Origin: Trametes villosa
Taxonomy: Eukaryota; Basidiomycota; Agaricomycetes; Polyporales; Polyporaceae
Direction: 5' to 3'
Assembly (NCBI GenBank): GCA_002964805.2
Contig: PUDQ02000084.1
Coordinates: forward strand, 620,001-684,000
Length of the DNA stretch: 64,000 nt
This document shows, one piece after another, positions 52,501 to 63,864 of this stretch. Each line of letters opens with the position of its first letter. Positions within the stretch are counted from its first letter, which is position 1. The notes below the pieces were generated by a model that saw nothing but the letters and a program-made list of their open reading frames with translations, ran no database searches and was not told the origin of the DNA. The position numbers and the translations under genes were made by a program.

Positions 52501-54650
52501 CGCCTCATGGGCGCGCACATCGGCAAGAACGTCAAGATCGAGAAGGGCGCCCGTCTCGCCGAGTTCGATCTGCTCTACCTCGAGGACGGCTGCCGCATCG
52601 ACAAGGCCCTCGTGCGCGGCTTCTGCGTCGAGCGCGATGGCTACTTCCGCCTCGACCCCGTCGTCATCGGCAAGAACGCCGCGGTCAACACTTACACCAA
52701 CATCAGCCCAGGCGCAATCATCCCCGAGAGCGCGGTGTACGGCCCCCACTCGTCCTCCTACGACGAGCCGTCGCCAGACGACTACGACACGCTCAACCGC
52801 ACGGAGACCCCCGAGCCTCACTGGCTGATGAAGGTCTTCATCGCTGCTCCGATCATCTTCGTCGTCACGTTCATCTCCTACATCCCCTGGTTCGCCGCGC
52901 TCGCTGGCCTGCTCACGCAGACGATCGGCACGGACGGCCTGACGAACCTCGAGGCCATCATCCGCTGGTTCGCGTCGCCGACTCGTATCGGCTGGCACGT
53001 ACTCGCGCGCATGTGCCGTGAGATGTTCCCGTCCGTCATCCAGGTCTTCCTCGGGATCCTCGTCAAGCGCGCCCTCGGCTTCCACCGCGAGATGCCCGTC
53101 TCGGAGATGTCGCAGTGGACGCTCACCCGGCGGTACATCAACAACACGCTCCTCGACCAGAAGGTGATCAAGGCTGCGTTCGACCTCGTCGGCTCGCACT
53201 ACGAGACGACGTCGATCATCTACCGCGCGATGGGCGCGAAGATAGGGAAGCGCGTCTACTGGCCCGGCTCTGGCATCTACTGCCCCGACCCCGAGCTGCT
53301 CGAGATTGGCGACAACGTCATCTTCGGCTCGCGCTCGGAGGTGTTCACGACGGACTCCATCGGCTCCGCGCGCGTCACCATCGGCTCGGGCTCGATGATC
53401 GCGGACCGCTGCGTGCTCATGCCGGGCACGAAGGTCGGTCGCAAGGTCGTCATGGGCTCCGGCGCGCTGAGCAAGCGCGACGGCGAGTACGGCGACGGCT
53501 CCGTGTGGATGGGGAACGACCGCGGCGAGGCTGTCTGCTTCGGGAAGCCGAACAAGGAGACGACGGATGAGGTGCTCTCGACGCCGTTCGGACGCGCCTT
53601 CTACGACCGCCAGGCGTCGTACTACGTCTACCCCTACTGGCTCCTCCTCATCGTCTACTTCGCCATCAGCGCGTTTAGCGCGGGCTACTGGGCGATGGGC
53701 CCCGTCATCGTCACGCAGATCGTGAACGCGATCCGCCGCTTCCAGCCCGGGCTCGGCCTCTTCGACGGCGACGCCTCCGAGCTCTTCATCCTCTTCGGCC
53801 TCGTCGCCGCCTGCTTCATCTTCACACTCTCCTGCATGTCCATGCTCATGCTCCTCTGGGTCATCGGCACGAAGTGGCTGATCATCGGCCGTCGGCGCGA
53901 GGGCCGGTACGACTGGGACCAGAGCAGCTACTGCCAGCGCTGGCAGCTGCACCTCACCGTCGCGCGCCCCGTGCATCGCGGGTTCGACAACGGCGGCATC
54001 CTCGGCGCGATCTCGGGCTCGGCGTACTTCGTGTGGTACCTGCGCGCGATGGGCGCGAAGATCGGCAGGGACTGCGCGGTTTTCGCGGGCGGGAAGGTCG
54101 GGCTCATGACCGAGCCCGACCTCGTCGAGATGGGCGACCACGTCTCGATCGACGACTGCTCCGTCGTCGCGCACATCAACTCGCGCGGCAACTTCTCGCT
54201 CAACAAGTTGCGCATTGGTGCCTCGTACGTCTCCCTCTCCCTTCTTTTGCTCATATGCACGATACTGACACTGCTCTTTGTAGGTCTGCGATGCGCGCCG
54301 GCTCACGCCTGCTCTCGGGCGCGGCGATGGACGAGCACTCGATGCTGTGCGAGCACACGCTGCTCACGTCGGGCGAGACCGCGATGTCGGGCGCGGCGTA
54401 CGCGGGGTGGCCCGCGCGCCAGCTCGACGACGTCTTCTTCCTCGAGCGCGTCGCGACGGGTGCGTCGCACGGCGCGAACGCGGGCGTACCCCTCGCGCGC
54501 GACTACAGCCGCCTCGAGCACATCCGTCGCTCGATGACGATCACACGCCTCAGCGGCGGCAGCATGTCGGGCGAGTCGACGGAGGGCTCGGACGGCGGGG
54601 ACGGCGCGACGGAGAAGGATACGTCGTCGAAGACGGGGCTGATGGCATAG
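49522..54650 (+). CDS. Membrane synthase: adenylation - carrier protein - three membrane/beta-helix units
   Basis: Six exons: 49522-50178, 50228-50312, 50365-50506, 50558-52049, 52102-54224, 54284-54650. All phases agree and give 1621 aa. Residues 1-about 690: an adenylate-forming (ANL) domain with HTSGTSGKKK, MPLFHVGG, PSYGMTECMP, WFDGGDMGFMDSDGYLFITG, GRSKEIINKGGEVISPFEIE and KNNAGKPLRIKL. About 690-760: a carrier domain, FFLIGGNSLLLGRLAHSIRK, with the phosphopantetheine Ser near 723. From about 800: three repeats of a membrane-helix pair plus a hexapeptide left-handed beta-helix. These are near LMGAHIGKNVKIEKGARLAE, AMGAKIGKRVYWPGSGIY and AMGAKIGRDCAVFAGGKVG. This is the layout of poly-epsilon-lysine synthetase-type NRPS proteins and of the domain family TIGR02353. 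The MPLFHVGG motif resembles acyl-CoA ligases, not amino-acid A domains. Substrate and product unknown. Confidence 0.9.
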
Positions 54651-55085
54651 AGATAGAGGGAGGTTAGATTGCGGACTATGGCTTCGCGCTTCGTTCATGA
54701 GAGTCGTCATGTATGATTCCATTGTGCTTGTGTATCAGGAATAGGGCCATTTCCTTCTTAGAGTTTCTTCATGTTGTGTAGCCATAGCATTCCGAAATGA
54801 TATAAAATCCCAAACAATCTCGCTCGCGCACGAAGAGAAAGTGCTTCATACTAGCAGCTTCGATAGATTCACTGGCGTCGCCTCAGCGTCCTGTTCCTTA
54901 ATCGAGCCGCCATGAACTCGGGCCAGTCACGATTAACACGGTCCCTTACTAACCCGATGGCGCGTTGCAATGAATTGTTACAAAATTGATATGGTGTACA
55001 CATAACGCATGCCAAGCGATGTTACAGCAGACTCCTTCCGATCGGCCTTTCACTTAGAGACAGGGAAGAAGAAGCAACAGGTGCC
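54651..55085. other. Convergent 3' region
   Basis: 435 bp between the synthase stop and the stop of the third GST gene. No exon seen. Confidence 0.5.
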
Positions 55086-56054
55086 TCACTTGCGCAGGTC
55101 GGCGAACCGCGCCTTGTACCGCTCAGTGATGTATGCCTGTAAGAAACGTCAGCGACGAGCCCCTACCGGGCCTCGAGCAATACTCACCTCGTCGAACGTA
55201 GCATTGAAGCTCTCACGGGCGAGAAGGTCCTGCGCGTACTTCCCAAAGCGCGCGAGACGGCCGCTGCCCGAAGTAATCACATCGAGCACGCGCGGGCCCT
55301 CGCCTCTCGGGTACCCGCCCAGATCCTCCTTCAGAGTGATACGAGCACGGCCGAGGAACGGTGTAAGCGCGACGTCCGCGATCGAGTAGTGGCCGACGGC
55401 GAAGCCGTGCTCGGGGAGGAGCGCCTGGAGGTGCTCGACAGCCTTGAGGAACTCGTCCTCGGACGACTTGCCCTGCGAGAACGCGTGCCAGGCGGGGATG
55501 AACTTGGTCGAGACGGCGTCGATGAAGAAGCGCGCCTTCGCGCGCAGCACGGGGTCCGTGGGCAGGAGGTGCGAGTGCGGGAAGAGGTCCGCGACGAACT
55601 CGACGAGCACGAGCGACTCCGCGATCTTCACGGACTCGGGCGAGGGCTGGTCCGGGGGGACGTGCGGGCCGCCGTAGGCGATGGCGGGGACCTAGGTGGT
55701 AGGCGGTGGAAGCGCCGGGTTAGTTGGGCGGCGCGGGAGGGATGGGGGTGTACGCACCTTGCTCGCGGGGTTGACCTTGGGGGCGTACCACTCGGGCTTG
55801 TTCTGGAGGTCGATCTGGTAGTACTCGACATCGTGCGCCTTCGCCTCGTGGAGCGCGATCTCAACCTGTGCGCAGCGTTAGGGCCTCCTGTTCGGTGGCA
55901 GTTGCGTGGAAAGAAAGATCCAAGAAACTTACACGCTGAGCGAAGGGGCAGATCTGCGGATATAATAATAATATGATATATGAGCACACCTTCGACTGCA
56001 GGTGAGATGATGGGTCCGTACCTTCGCAGTGTAGAGTGTGATTCTCTCCGGCAT
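55086..56054 (-). CDS. Omega-like glutathione S-transferase, Cys-type active site (copy 3)
   Basis: Third GST-like gene of the window, with the canonical omega-class catalytic Cys. Exon 1 (56054 down) codes MPERITLYTAK. A 21-nt microexon 55953-55933 codes ICPFAQR, then VEIALHEAKAHDVEYYQIDL, continuing NKPEWYAPKVNPASK. The long exon from VPAIAYGGPHVPPDQ through AESLVLVEFVADLFPHSHLL to SFNATFDE ends near 55,190, and a last exon (AYITERYKARFADLRK) has its stop at 55086. Family enzymes reduce or deglutathionylate substrates through that Cys. Gene structure matches copies 1 and 2, but the protein is more diverged. Confidence 0.9.
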
Positions 56055-57322
56055 GGCTAGGGCGAGTGTAGGGCTGGTAGATGAGTGGTAGAAGGAAGGT
56101 GTACGAGCTTTGGTTCAGGGTCGATGGAGGCTGTATATATAGAGGACTCCCATGAACTCAATCATGCTATGTGGTCTGGAAGTGCGCGAGATGGTGCCAT
56201 CGACATGCTGATAAAGCACAACTTCCCAGGTCCCTCTTCTCGACATCCTTATATCATGGTGTTCCGCAGTTATGAACAACCGCAGCGCATGCAGAAGCTT
56301 CGCCTAAGAATCAGAGCCAGAGTGTCTTCATCTGTACAGTTTAGCTGTAGAACCCGGAATCCGGAGAGCGCGAGCAGCTTTGGAAGGCCCTGGCGGCTGG
56401 TGGTAGCGGTAGAATGAGGAAGACAGCCCGTGTAAACCCAGGTCAATATGTCAAGATCTGAGATTCACCCCGCGGGGTGAGAGCGGCGGTTCCGACCTGG
56501 AACGAATGTATACTTCAACACCTCCCAGAGTTACCTCATCCTGCGCGAGCTGCACGTGAGAGCGCCACAAATTGAGATTTCCAGGCCAGATCACCAGAGA
56601 GTCGCGGAGAGACCTTCGGCTACTGAGGGAGCGGTATATACTAGCGGCCGTTAGGGAAGAAATGGCTCGCTGCGTGCGTGAACGCAGGTTGCATCCCAGC
56701 TGTCATGGGAGAATTATCTATCCACAGGATGCCACGAAGGTGTGGAGTAGAATGAGTTAGTGGATTAGGACGCGAAGGACGCGGCCGACTTACTCGTGGA
56801 ACGGGACGAGTGCTCGCTAGCACACGCGCAGCACCTCCTGACCGTGCAAGTGTATATGCACGCAGCGTGGAGGGACGAGTACCGGCAGATCCCGGCGTGC
56901 GCGGGACGAAACGTCCTGAGGCTGAAGGTCTTCGACTCGCCCAGACACAAGAGCAGCTCTGTGCTACATGCGTTCGGGTACTCGAAGACGGCGAGAAAGA
57001 GAGAGAGTAGTGGCGAGGTTAGTCGAGCCGTATGCTCGCTTCCGCACTCGCAATGAACGCGACGCGACGCGACTCGGGCCGGGGGGCCGCCACGCGTTAG
57101 AGTCCGAGCGTCTATAGTGGCGGCGCCGGCAAGGTACGCGCAGCCTGACGAAGACGGATCGACGGTGGCTGCAGCTTGTCCTCCGCCCTCATCCTGCACA
57201 TCGAACTCGCTTGCAATCACTCTATATACGCATACAAATAATAAGACTACTCATATACATCATCTCTACCGGCGAAGGAACTTGCAAACGACTTGCAGGA
57301 TTCTACGCCTCCGAACCTGTGC
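56055..57322. other. Divergent intergenic region, GST copy 3 / ATG14-like
   Basis: 1268 bp between divergent starts. No exon supported. A GC-rich palindromic-looking patch lies near 56,467-56,490 (CCCCGCGGGG). Confidence 0.4.
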
Positions 57323-59274
57323 ATGGACTGCCCAAACTGCGAGCTCACCCAACGGAGATTCTACTGCGAGAACTGCCTCAGACAACAGTGCGTACCACTC
57401 TATGCGCTCAGGGATATATATGCTCACCTTACCGGGTATCCCTATGTAGCCTGCTCAACTTCCGGTCGCAAACCCAGCATGCTGCGGCAGACCGAGACGC
57501 CCACATCGCGGCCGCGGAGAAGGCCCTCACCTCCGTCGTAGACCCGGCACGGCTCAGGAGGGCGGAGCTGAAAGGCCGCGAGGAGCGTGTACAAGAGATT
57601 TGGGACGGGGTGAACCAGGTCCGAGCGACAAACGATCGGGGTGCGTACATCCTCCTTGTACTTTGTGGGCGCTCTCTAACGTTTAATAGTACGGGAACGT
57701 GTACAGGCCCTTCGGAATACTCTCGCCACCCGACGGCGGACACTTGCTATTGCAACCTCTACGTTCATACATCCGCACGCCTCAACACCCTCGACATCTG
57801 CCTCTCCGCCGTACGCACCCGCATCAGGATCACCGCAACTGGGGCGTACCACACCGTCCGGCCGCCCCACTTCCTCAATATCATCTCATTCGCCTTCACC
57901 ATCACCTTCAAATGTGCCTTCCGCACCCCGTCCCCTCGCATCATCATCACGCCCCGTTAGCGGTTACTTCACATCAACATCCCCCCAAGCCGCCCGCTCA
58001 CCATTCTCACTCACAACCACCCCGCCACAGAGCTATGCCCGCCCATCTGCACTCGCGGGTGGTCATGCACGAGTAGTATCCGGTCCTGCACCCGGAAGTG
58101 CTCCCTACGGGACTCAGCTGCCTACCCGCGGAATCGACCCGCTCGCGCGGCAGATCGATGAGATGCAAGCGCAGCTTGCTGCACTGTCAGATACCATCGC
58201 ACGGGCACGGTCCGGACTTGTGCAGGAGCTCGTTGAGGTATTCAGTGTTGTGGAGGTAGGCGGCCGCCCGCCCTTGGGTGGGAAAGCAGGGACAAAGGGC
58301 GAGTGGACGATCGGAGGGCTCGTTCTGCCCGTCCCGGGTGACATCAGGCGTAAGTCCCTCTTAAAAGGACATGTAGCATGAACTAACCTCTCCTTAGGAT
58401 ATCCACCGGACCATATCAACGCGGTACTAACACATACAATACACTTCGTGACCCTACTCGCATTCTACCTCGGGATTAAGCTCCCGTTCGAGATCGTATG
58501 GAGCAAGTCGTCGACGCCCCCATCAGGTCCTACGAAGGGCAGCGGCCTCCTCGGTGTTGGTACACCCTGGATAGGCGCTACCCGCGGTGGCGAAAGCGGT
58601 GGTTGGGCAAGGTTTGTGTTTAATCTCTCTTCAAGCCCATACGATCCCCTAATATATGCGCTCGTTTCTCTAGGTGGTCTGCCAAACAACCCCTTCACGT
58701 CTCCTCCGCGCCCCCGCCCGCCTCCTCATCAAGTTCCGGCTCCCCATCCTCATCCTCCCGCCCCTCCTCCACCCGCTCCTCCACCACACCCTCCACCGCG
58801 CCCTACTCCTCCGCACACACCCGCAGCCCCTCTCTCACCGCCTCCGTCTCGGTCACCGCCTCGACACTCGCCGACTCGCAGCTCGCCGCCGCGCCCCCGC
58901 CCGCGTCCGCGTCCGCCCCAGGCGGCGCGTTCACGACCGCGCTCGCGATGCTCCTCTACAACGTCTGCTTCCTCGCGCACACGCAGGCGGTCGACGTGCC
59001 GCTCGCGCACGCGGGCGACGCGCTCGGCGTGCTCTGGGCGGTGTGCTGCTCGCCCGAGCTCGGGCGCCGCTCGCACGCGGCGCGCCCGCTGCTCGCGCCG
59101 CCGACGCCGCCGGCGTTCGCGCTGGATTTCAGCCAGCTGCTGCAGGCGACGGCGGCGACGCCTGCGCGGGTGCGGGCGAGGGGGACGAGCGGGAAGGAGG
59201 TGAGGAGGAAGGAGGAGCGGATCGTGGAGGAGGACGAGGGTTGGGACTTGGTCGATGAGGACTTTGCTGAGTAG
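57323..59274 (+). CDS. Atg14-like autophagy subunit of the PI3-kinase complex (Atg14/Barkor/Vps38 family)
   Basis: Regulatory subunit that directs the Vps34 PI3-kinase to autophagosome formation sites. The start is taken at 57323 (MDCPNCELTQRRFYCENCLR) because the two CxxC pairs match the N-terminal Cys repeats of Atg14/Barkor. No ATG precedes it in frame. A coiled-coil stretch follows: HAAADRDAHIAAAEKALTS, RRAELKGREERVQEIWDGVN. Then a long Ser/Pro-rich linker, and the family block DEMQAQLAALSDTIARARSG with WTIGGLVLPVPGD. YPPDHINAVLTHTIHFVTLL and FYLGIKLPFEIVW follow. A second Ser-rich insert precedes MLLYNVCFLAHTQAVDVPLA, and the C-terminus ends WDLVDEDFAE at 59274. UVRAG/Vps38 is the main alternative; the Cys repeats favour Atg14. 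Confidence 0.78.
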
Positions 59275-59630
59275 GCTGCTCGGCGGGATGTGTTCTCTGC
59301 GCGATAGGATAATGTAAGTTGGATGTGTATACTCCCCACGACTCAGTTGTATCTGTAGCTCCGTAGACAGAGGCGGCTGGTCCCCCTCGTTGTTACCTTT
59401 TGCATGCACTCACTCGACTCAGGATTCTTGCACATCGTGTGGACAATGGCGATGATACTCGTGTATACGTATCGAATAACTCATGATATACGCAATAGAT
59501 AATGATTGGTGCATTGGGCGACATGGACAGTGGATAACCGCAGAGCGAGGCAGTCTGGTGCGCAGCGGTCGGCGTGAGCACAACCGGGCACCAAAGAGTC
59601 TGGATCAAGGGACTAGGGTAGAGGAATAGG

Positions 59631-59655
59631 GAGGCGAGGCGAGGCGAGGCGAGAG
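59631..59655. repeat. (GAGGC)n simple repeat
   Basis: Five consecutive GAGGC pentamers, followed by GAGAG. Confidence 0.8.
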
Positions 59656-59810
59656 TGGGAAGGAGACGGGACGAGACGAGCTAGAGCAGCAGCGATATCA
59701 AGTACACAGCGAAAGCAAGTACATAACTGCATAAGTTCAGGGCGAGAGATGAGGAGATGCATGTACGGGGGCGGGTGGCGGAGTATATCGACAAGAGGGG
59801 GAGATGCAAG

Positions 59811-59837
59811 GTGGGGTGGGGTGGGATGGGGTGGGTG
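59811..59837 (+). repeat. G-tract array, possible G-quadruplex
   Basis: Runs GGTGGGG, TGGGG, TGGG, ATGGGG, TGGG follow one another within 27 bases, so at least four runs of three or more G are separated by 1-2 bases. Confidence 0.65.
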
Positions 59838-60002
59838 AGTATGTTGTCCATAGGGCGGTATAGATGCGAGGATGAGATGCAAGACGTATCAATACAGATG
59901 AGATGCTGACGGCCGTTCCCTTCCCCCGCCTCCTCGCGCTTCTTCCTCAGCTTACTAGTGCGTTCGCGCGTGCCTCGTTGGCGTTCCAGTTCAAGTACGC
60001 GT

Positions 60003-63000
60003 TCAGGCAGGCACCGCGCTCATCCGTCTCACCACCTTGGTTGCCTTCGTTGCCGACCCGGCCGAGCTCGCCGAGCTTACGCTCCCCGTGCTCGCGCGCG
60101 ACGACGGCGCCGAGTTCTCCTTCTCCTCCGGCTCGCTCGCGGACGACATCGACGGCAGCTTCTCCAACTTCTCGAGCTTCTCCCTGCTCGACGTCGACGC
60201 GCGCAGCTTCGACGGCTCGAGCACCGACGCGGACACACGCCGCTGGTGCGCGGGCGCCTTGATCGTGCTCGGGGTCGAGCCCGGGCGTGCGGAGGGCCCG
60301 GAGGGTATACGTGTGGGCGTCGCCGTGGCGGACTGGCTGCGAGAAATAGACGGGGGAGGGCCCATGGCGCCTTCGACGGACGGGCGCTTCAGTGGGCCGG
60401 GCTTGGATGTGCTCGCGGAGCCGTTAGCACGGATACTCGCGCCAAATGCAGGCTTGGTCGCGGTGGTGGGCGTCGCACTCATGCGGCGGTCCTTGACGGT
60501 GCTGCCGGTGTCGGAGAGAGCAGAGGGCGGGCGGGAGCCGGCGACACTGGGGGTGCCGAAGATGGAGGACTCGCGGCGCTGAGCAGGGATCTTCGCGCTG
60601 GACGCAGGCGTGCTGCCCGCAGTGCCGCGCACGTTGAGACGACGCTTGAGCTGAGCAGACGTAGTGTGGTCAGCATTGCATCGGTTACGACGGCCACCGG
60701 GACACTCACCATCTCGAGCTCCTGCTGTTTCGAGTCAAGGGCAATGTTGAGCCCGTCGAGGTCCTCCTTGTCCTGCGTGTGCTTCTTCGCATACTGCACC
60801 AGCTTGACCTCCTTGTTTGCGCTCTCCTGCTGGAGCTCGTGCACCTGCCTCCGCAGGCGCTCCACCTCCGCCGTTAGCGCGGCCGTGCGCTCCTTGAGGC
60901 TGCCGAGCTGCACATCCGCCTCCGCCTTCTCGCGCACGAGCGCCTCCATGCCCGCACGCGCCTCGACCTCGCGCGCGACGACGTCCTGCAGCGTGCGGCT
61001 CTGCTCGTTCACGATCCGCGCGTGCTCGCGCTTCATCTTCGCGATCTCGCCCTGGGCCGTCTCCGCGTCGCTCTCCCGCGCGGACTGCTTCTTCGAGAGC
61101 TCGGCGAGCTCTGCGTCGCGCTCGCGCAGGCGCGTCTCGAGTAGCGCCGCACGCTCCTCGGCGAACTTGTGCTCACGCTCGAGCGCGGTGACCTTGTCTT
61201 CGCGTTCGCGCAGGGCGCGGGTGAGCTCTTCGGCGTGCTCCTGCTCACCGCGCAGCTGTTCGTCGACCTGGAGGATCCCGTCAGCCCGCCGCCACAACAA
61301 GCTGAGACAAAGCACCATACCTCGCTGCGCTCCTTCTCGAGCTCCTCCTTCGCGGCCCACAGGTCCTGCACCTCCGCCTCGAGCTCGTTCTTCCTGTTCT
61401 CCGCCTGCGTCCACTCGCTCTCCATCTCCCCGATGCGCGCGTTCAGCGCCTCGACCTCCTCGCGCATCTCGTCGCGCTCGCGCTCGAGCTCCGCGATGCG
61501 CTCCGTCTGCGCCTCCGTGCTGCGCCACTGCGCCTCGAGCTCGGCCTTGAGCACGGTGAGCTCGCCGTTCGAGCGCAGCGCGTCCTCGCGCGCGTCCGCG
61601 AGCTGCGTCTCCATCGCGAGCTGCTGCGCGTGGAGCGCGGCGTTCGTCGCCTTCGCGGCCTTGAGCTCGTCGTCCAGCGCGACGGTTGAGATGACGCGCG
61701 ACCGCTCGGCCTCCTCCATCATGCTGACGTCCATCGACTCCATCTGCTCGCGCGCGAGGGCGATGCCGTTCTTGAGCTCGCGCTCGGCCTCGTCCCGACG
61801 CGCAAGCTCCTCCTTGACGCCGTCGAGCGCGGCCTTGGTCTCCTGGAGCTCCTCCGCGGCGCGGTTCTCCCGCTTCTCGGACGCGACCTTCTCGCGCTCA
61901 AGCTCGCTGATGCGGCGGTGCAGCGTGCGGAGCGCCTGGCCGCTCGCCTCGTCCATCACGCTCCGCTCCTGGCTCTCCTCGCGGCTCCGGTCGAGCTCGT
62001 CCTGCATCGTGTGCACGTAGCGCTCGAGCTCCGCGACGCGCTTGCGCCAGCGGCCGTTGATGCCGCGCCGCCGCTCGCACTCCTTCTCGGCCTCGTCGAG
62101 CCGCGCCTGCAGCATCCGCGAGAGCTCGTCGCGCGCGCCGAGGTCGACCTCGTACTGCGCGCACAGCTCCGTCTTCAGCGCGAGCTGCGTGCGGAGGGAG
62201 AGGATAAGGTCGTCCTCGCGCGAGGCTTTGCGGCTGTGTGCGGGGGCGGACGAGGGAGGGGTCGGAGGGACGCCAGTGCCGGGGGTGTAGTAAGCCCTAG
62301 CGTTCGCGCCGAAGGGGTCCTTCTCCTTCTCTGGGGACTCCGGTGTCGGGTAGAGCACAAGTGCGCTGGATGACCTGTCATCGATGTCTGCCTCGGGGAG
62401 GGGTGCCTCTCTAGGCGCTGATGAAGGCGCAAAGGAGTGGAAGACAGTATCGCTATAGGCACGATTGCGCTTCAACTTCAGGGAGCCTCGTGAGAATGAA
62501 CTAGAGGAGTTGGCGGAAGCTGGAGAATCCCGTCCGCCGCTTGCCAGAGAGTGGAACACGGTCTGGCCGAAGCTGAAGGACTGGCTCCGATCGTGCATGC
62601 CGGACGGCGGACGATTCAAGGGTGTGCTTGCACGGAACTCCCCGTCCTGGCGGAGCATCGTGCCGTCCGTCTCTGCGTCCGAGGGGAGCTCGATAGCAGT
62701 GTCAAGCAGCGGGGTGTCCTTGTCGATAGGTATAGGCGGAAGGTCCATATCCTGAGAAAGGTCGAAGAGGTTGGAGTGATTGGGAGGAGGCAAGGGCTTC
62801 ATGTTCGAAGCCTGCGGTGGGGAGAACACGTCGGCGAGAGGTGGCCTTACAGGCGTACTACTGCTCGCCTTGATCCGGGCACCGAAGGAGGCGGCTTCGG
62901 GTTCGCTGCCTGCGCCGCTGGCTGCAGAGACGTCGGGGCTGATGAACTTGTAGGCATCGCGGGAGAAGAAGCGGACACTCTGGCCCGTAGCAGGCGTGTT

Positions 63001-63864
63001 TGGGTCGCGGAGGATGGAGCGTAATGAGTTGAACTTGTCAGCGGTAGGCGTATTGGGAGCGCGAGGGAACTCTGGTGAGCGAACGGAGTCTTGGGATGGT
63101 CGCGGTTGACTGGAGTCTATTGATGCGCGGCTGGATGAGGCGTCAGACGCTATTGAGCCTGATGAACGCAAGTTAGCATGAGATGTCCGTAAGTTCAGGA
63201 GCATGCAAATGGGAGAAAGAGGAGCATGTCATAGACAGACGATACACCGAGCACGCGGTGGACATCGTGAAGAGAGGCACAGAACATTCGAAGGGACGAA
63301 GCGAACAAGGGGGATACGTTGCAGCTTATGGTTCTGGCAGCCATCTCGTGCACGGCACTTGCATTCGCCGGACAGATGTGGAATGGAGAGGGCAGCTGAC
63401 ATCATATGCAGGCAGCGCCGGGCGCGCCTGCACCAAGGTGGCAGGAGTGTGATGGCACCCCGGGGTTCCCATGCGCAACGTAGGCGAACCATACGAACAG
63501 ACGACGTCGTTGAAAGGGAACATAAAGAGAGATACTCACTAGCAGAGTTAGGAGCAATGGAGGACTTTACTTTCTTCAGATGAGGGATGGAGAGCTTGAG
63601 GGACAGCTGAGAGCCGCCCCCCTCGTTGTCTCCCCATGTCTTGGGATTCCGCTTGAAGATGCCACGGCGGCCATTCTTCGATGGCGACGCGGGAGGACTG
63701 GGTGTTGGAAATGGTACCTCAGAGGGCTCGTGGAAGTTTGAGAGGTTCGGGTGCTGGTTGAAGACGGTGGAGAGGACGGATGGCGGCTTGAGGTTGTCGT
63801 CGTGTACGGTGTCGAACACGGGTGTCTCGGGGCGCTTGAGAGCGCTGCTGATTTTTGACCACAT
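60003..63864 (-). CDS. Large coiled-coil protein with basic Ser/Pro-rich ends
   Basis: I cannot assign a family. Exons 63864-63540, 63158-61321, 61267-60710 and 60650-60003 agree in phase and give 1122 aa. The N-terminus is MWSKISSALKRPETPVFD. A Ser/Pro-rich region with motifs such as FNSLRSILRDPNTPATGQS and RSQSFSFGQTVFHSLA follows, to about residue 410. A heptad-repeat coiled coil then runs for about 490 residues, from EDDLILSLRTQLALKTEL to LNIALDSKQQELEM. The last 200 residues are basic, Ser/Thr/Pro-rich, with LKRRLNVRGTAG and KVVRRMSAVPA. This plan resembles spindle-pole, septum or microtubule scaffold proteins, but that is inference from composition only. Intron 1 is about 380 bp, long for this genome. 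Confidence 0.8.

Larger units (their letters stand above)
59275..60002. other. Convergent 3' region with G-rich simple repeats
   Basis: 728 bp between two convergent stops. It contains GAGGC repeated five times at about 59,631-59,655 and a run of G-tracts at 59,811-59,837. No exon seen. Confidence 0.55.

Noticed and set aside
50718..54306. Two long minus-strand open frames (448 and 758 codons) opposite the synthase gene
   Set aside because: They are antisense shadows of GC-rich codon use: Arg/Asp/Val-rich, no motif, and they ignore the introns of the plus-strand gene, whose protein is clearly conserved.
49522..54650. Calling the synthase a plain acetyl-CoA synthetase or a classical NRPS
   Set aside because: It has a carrier domain and three membrane/beta-helix units, which acetyl-CoA synthetases lack, and no condensation or thioesterase domain of classical NRPSs.
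59958..61550. 530-codon plus-strand frame opposite the coiled-coil gene
   Set aside because: Ser/Arg/Ala-rich shadow of a Glu/Leu/Arg coiled coil; ignores the splice sites of the real gene.
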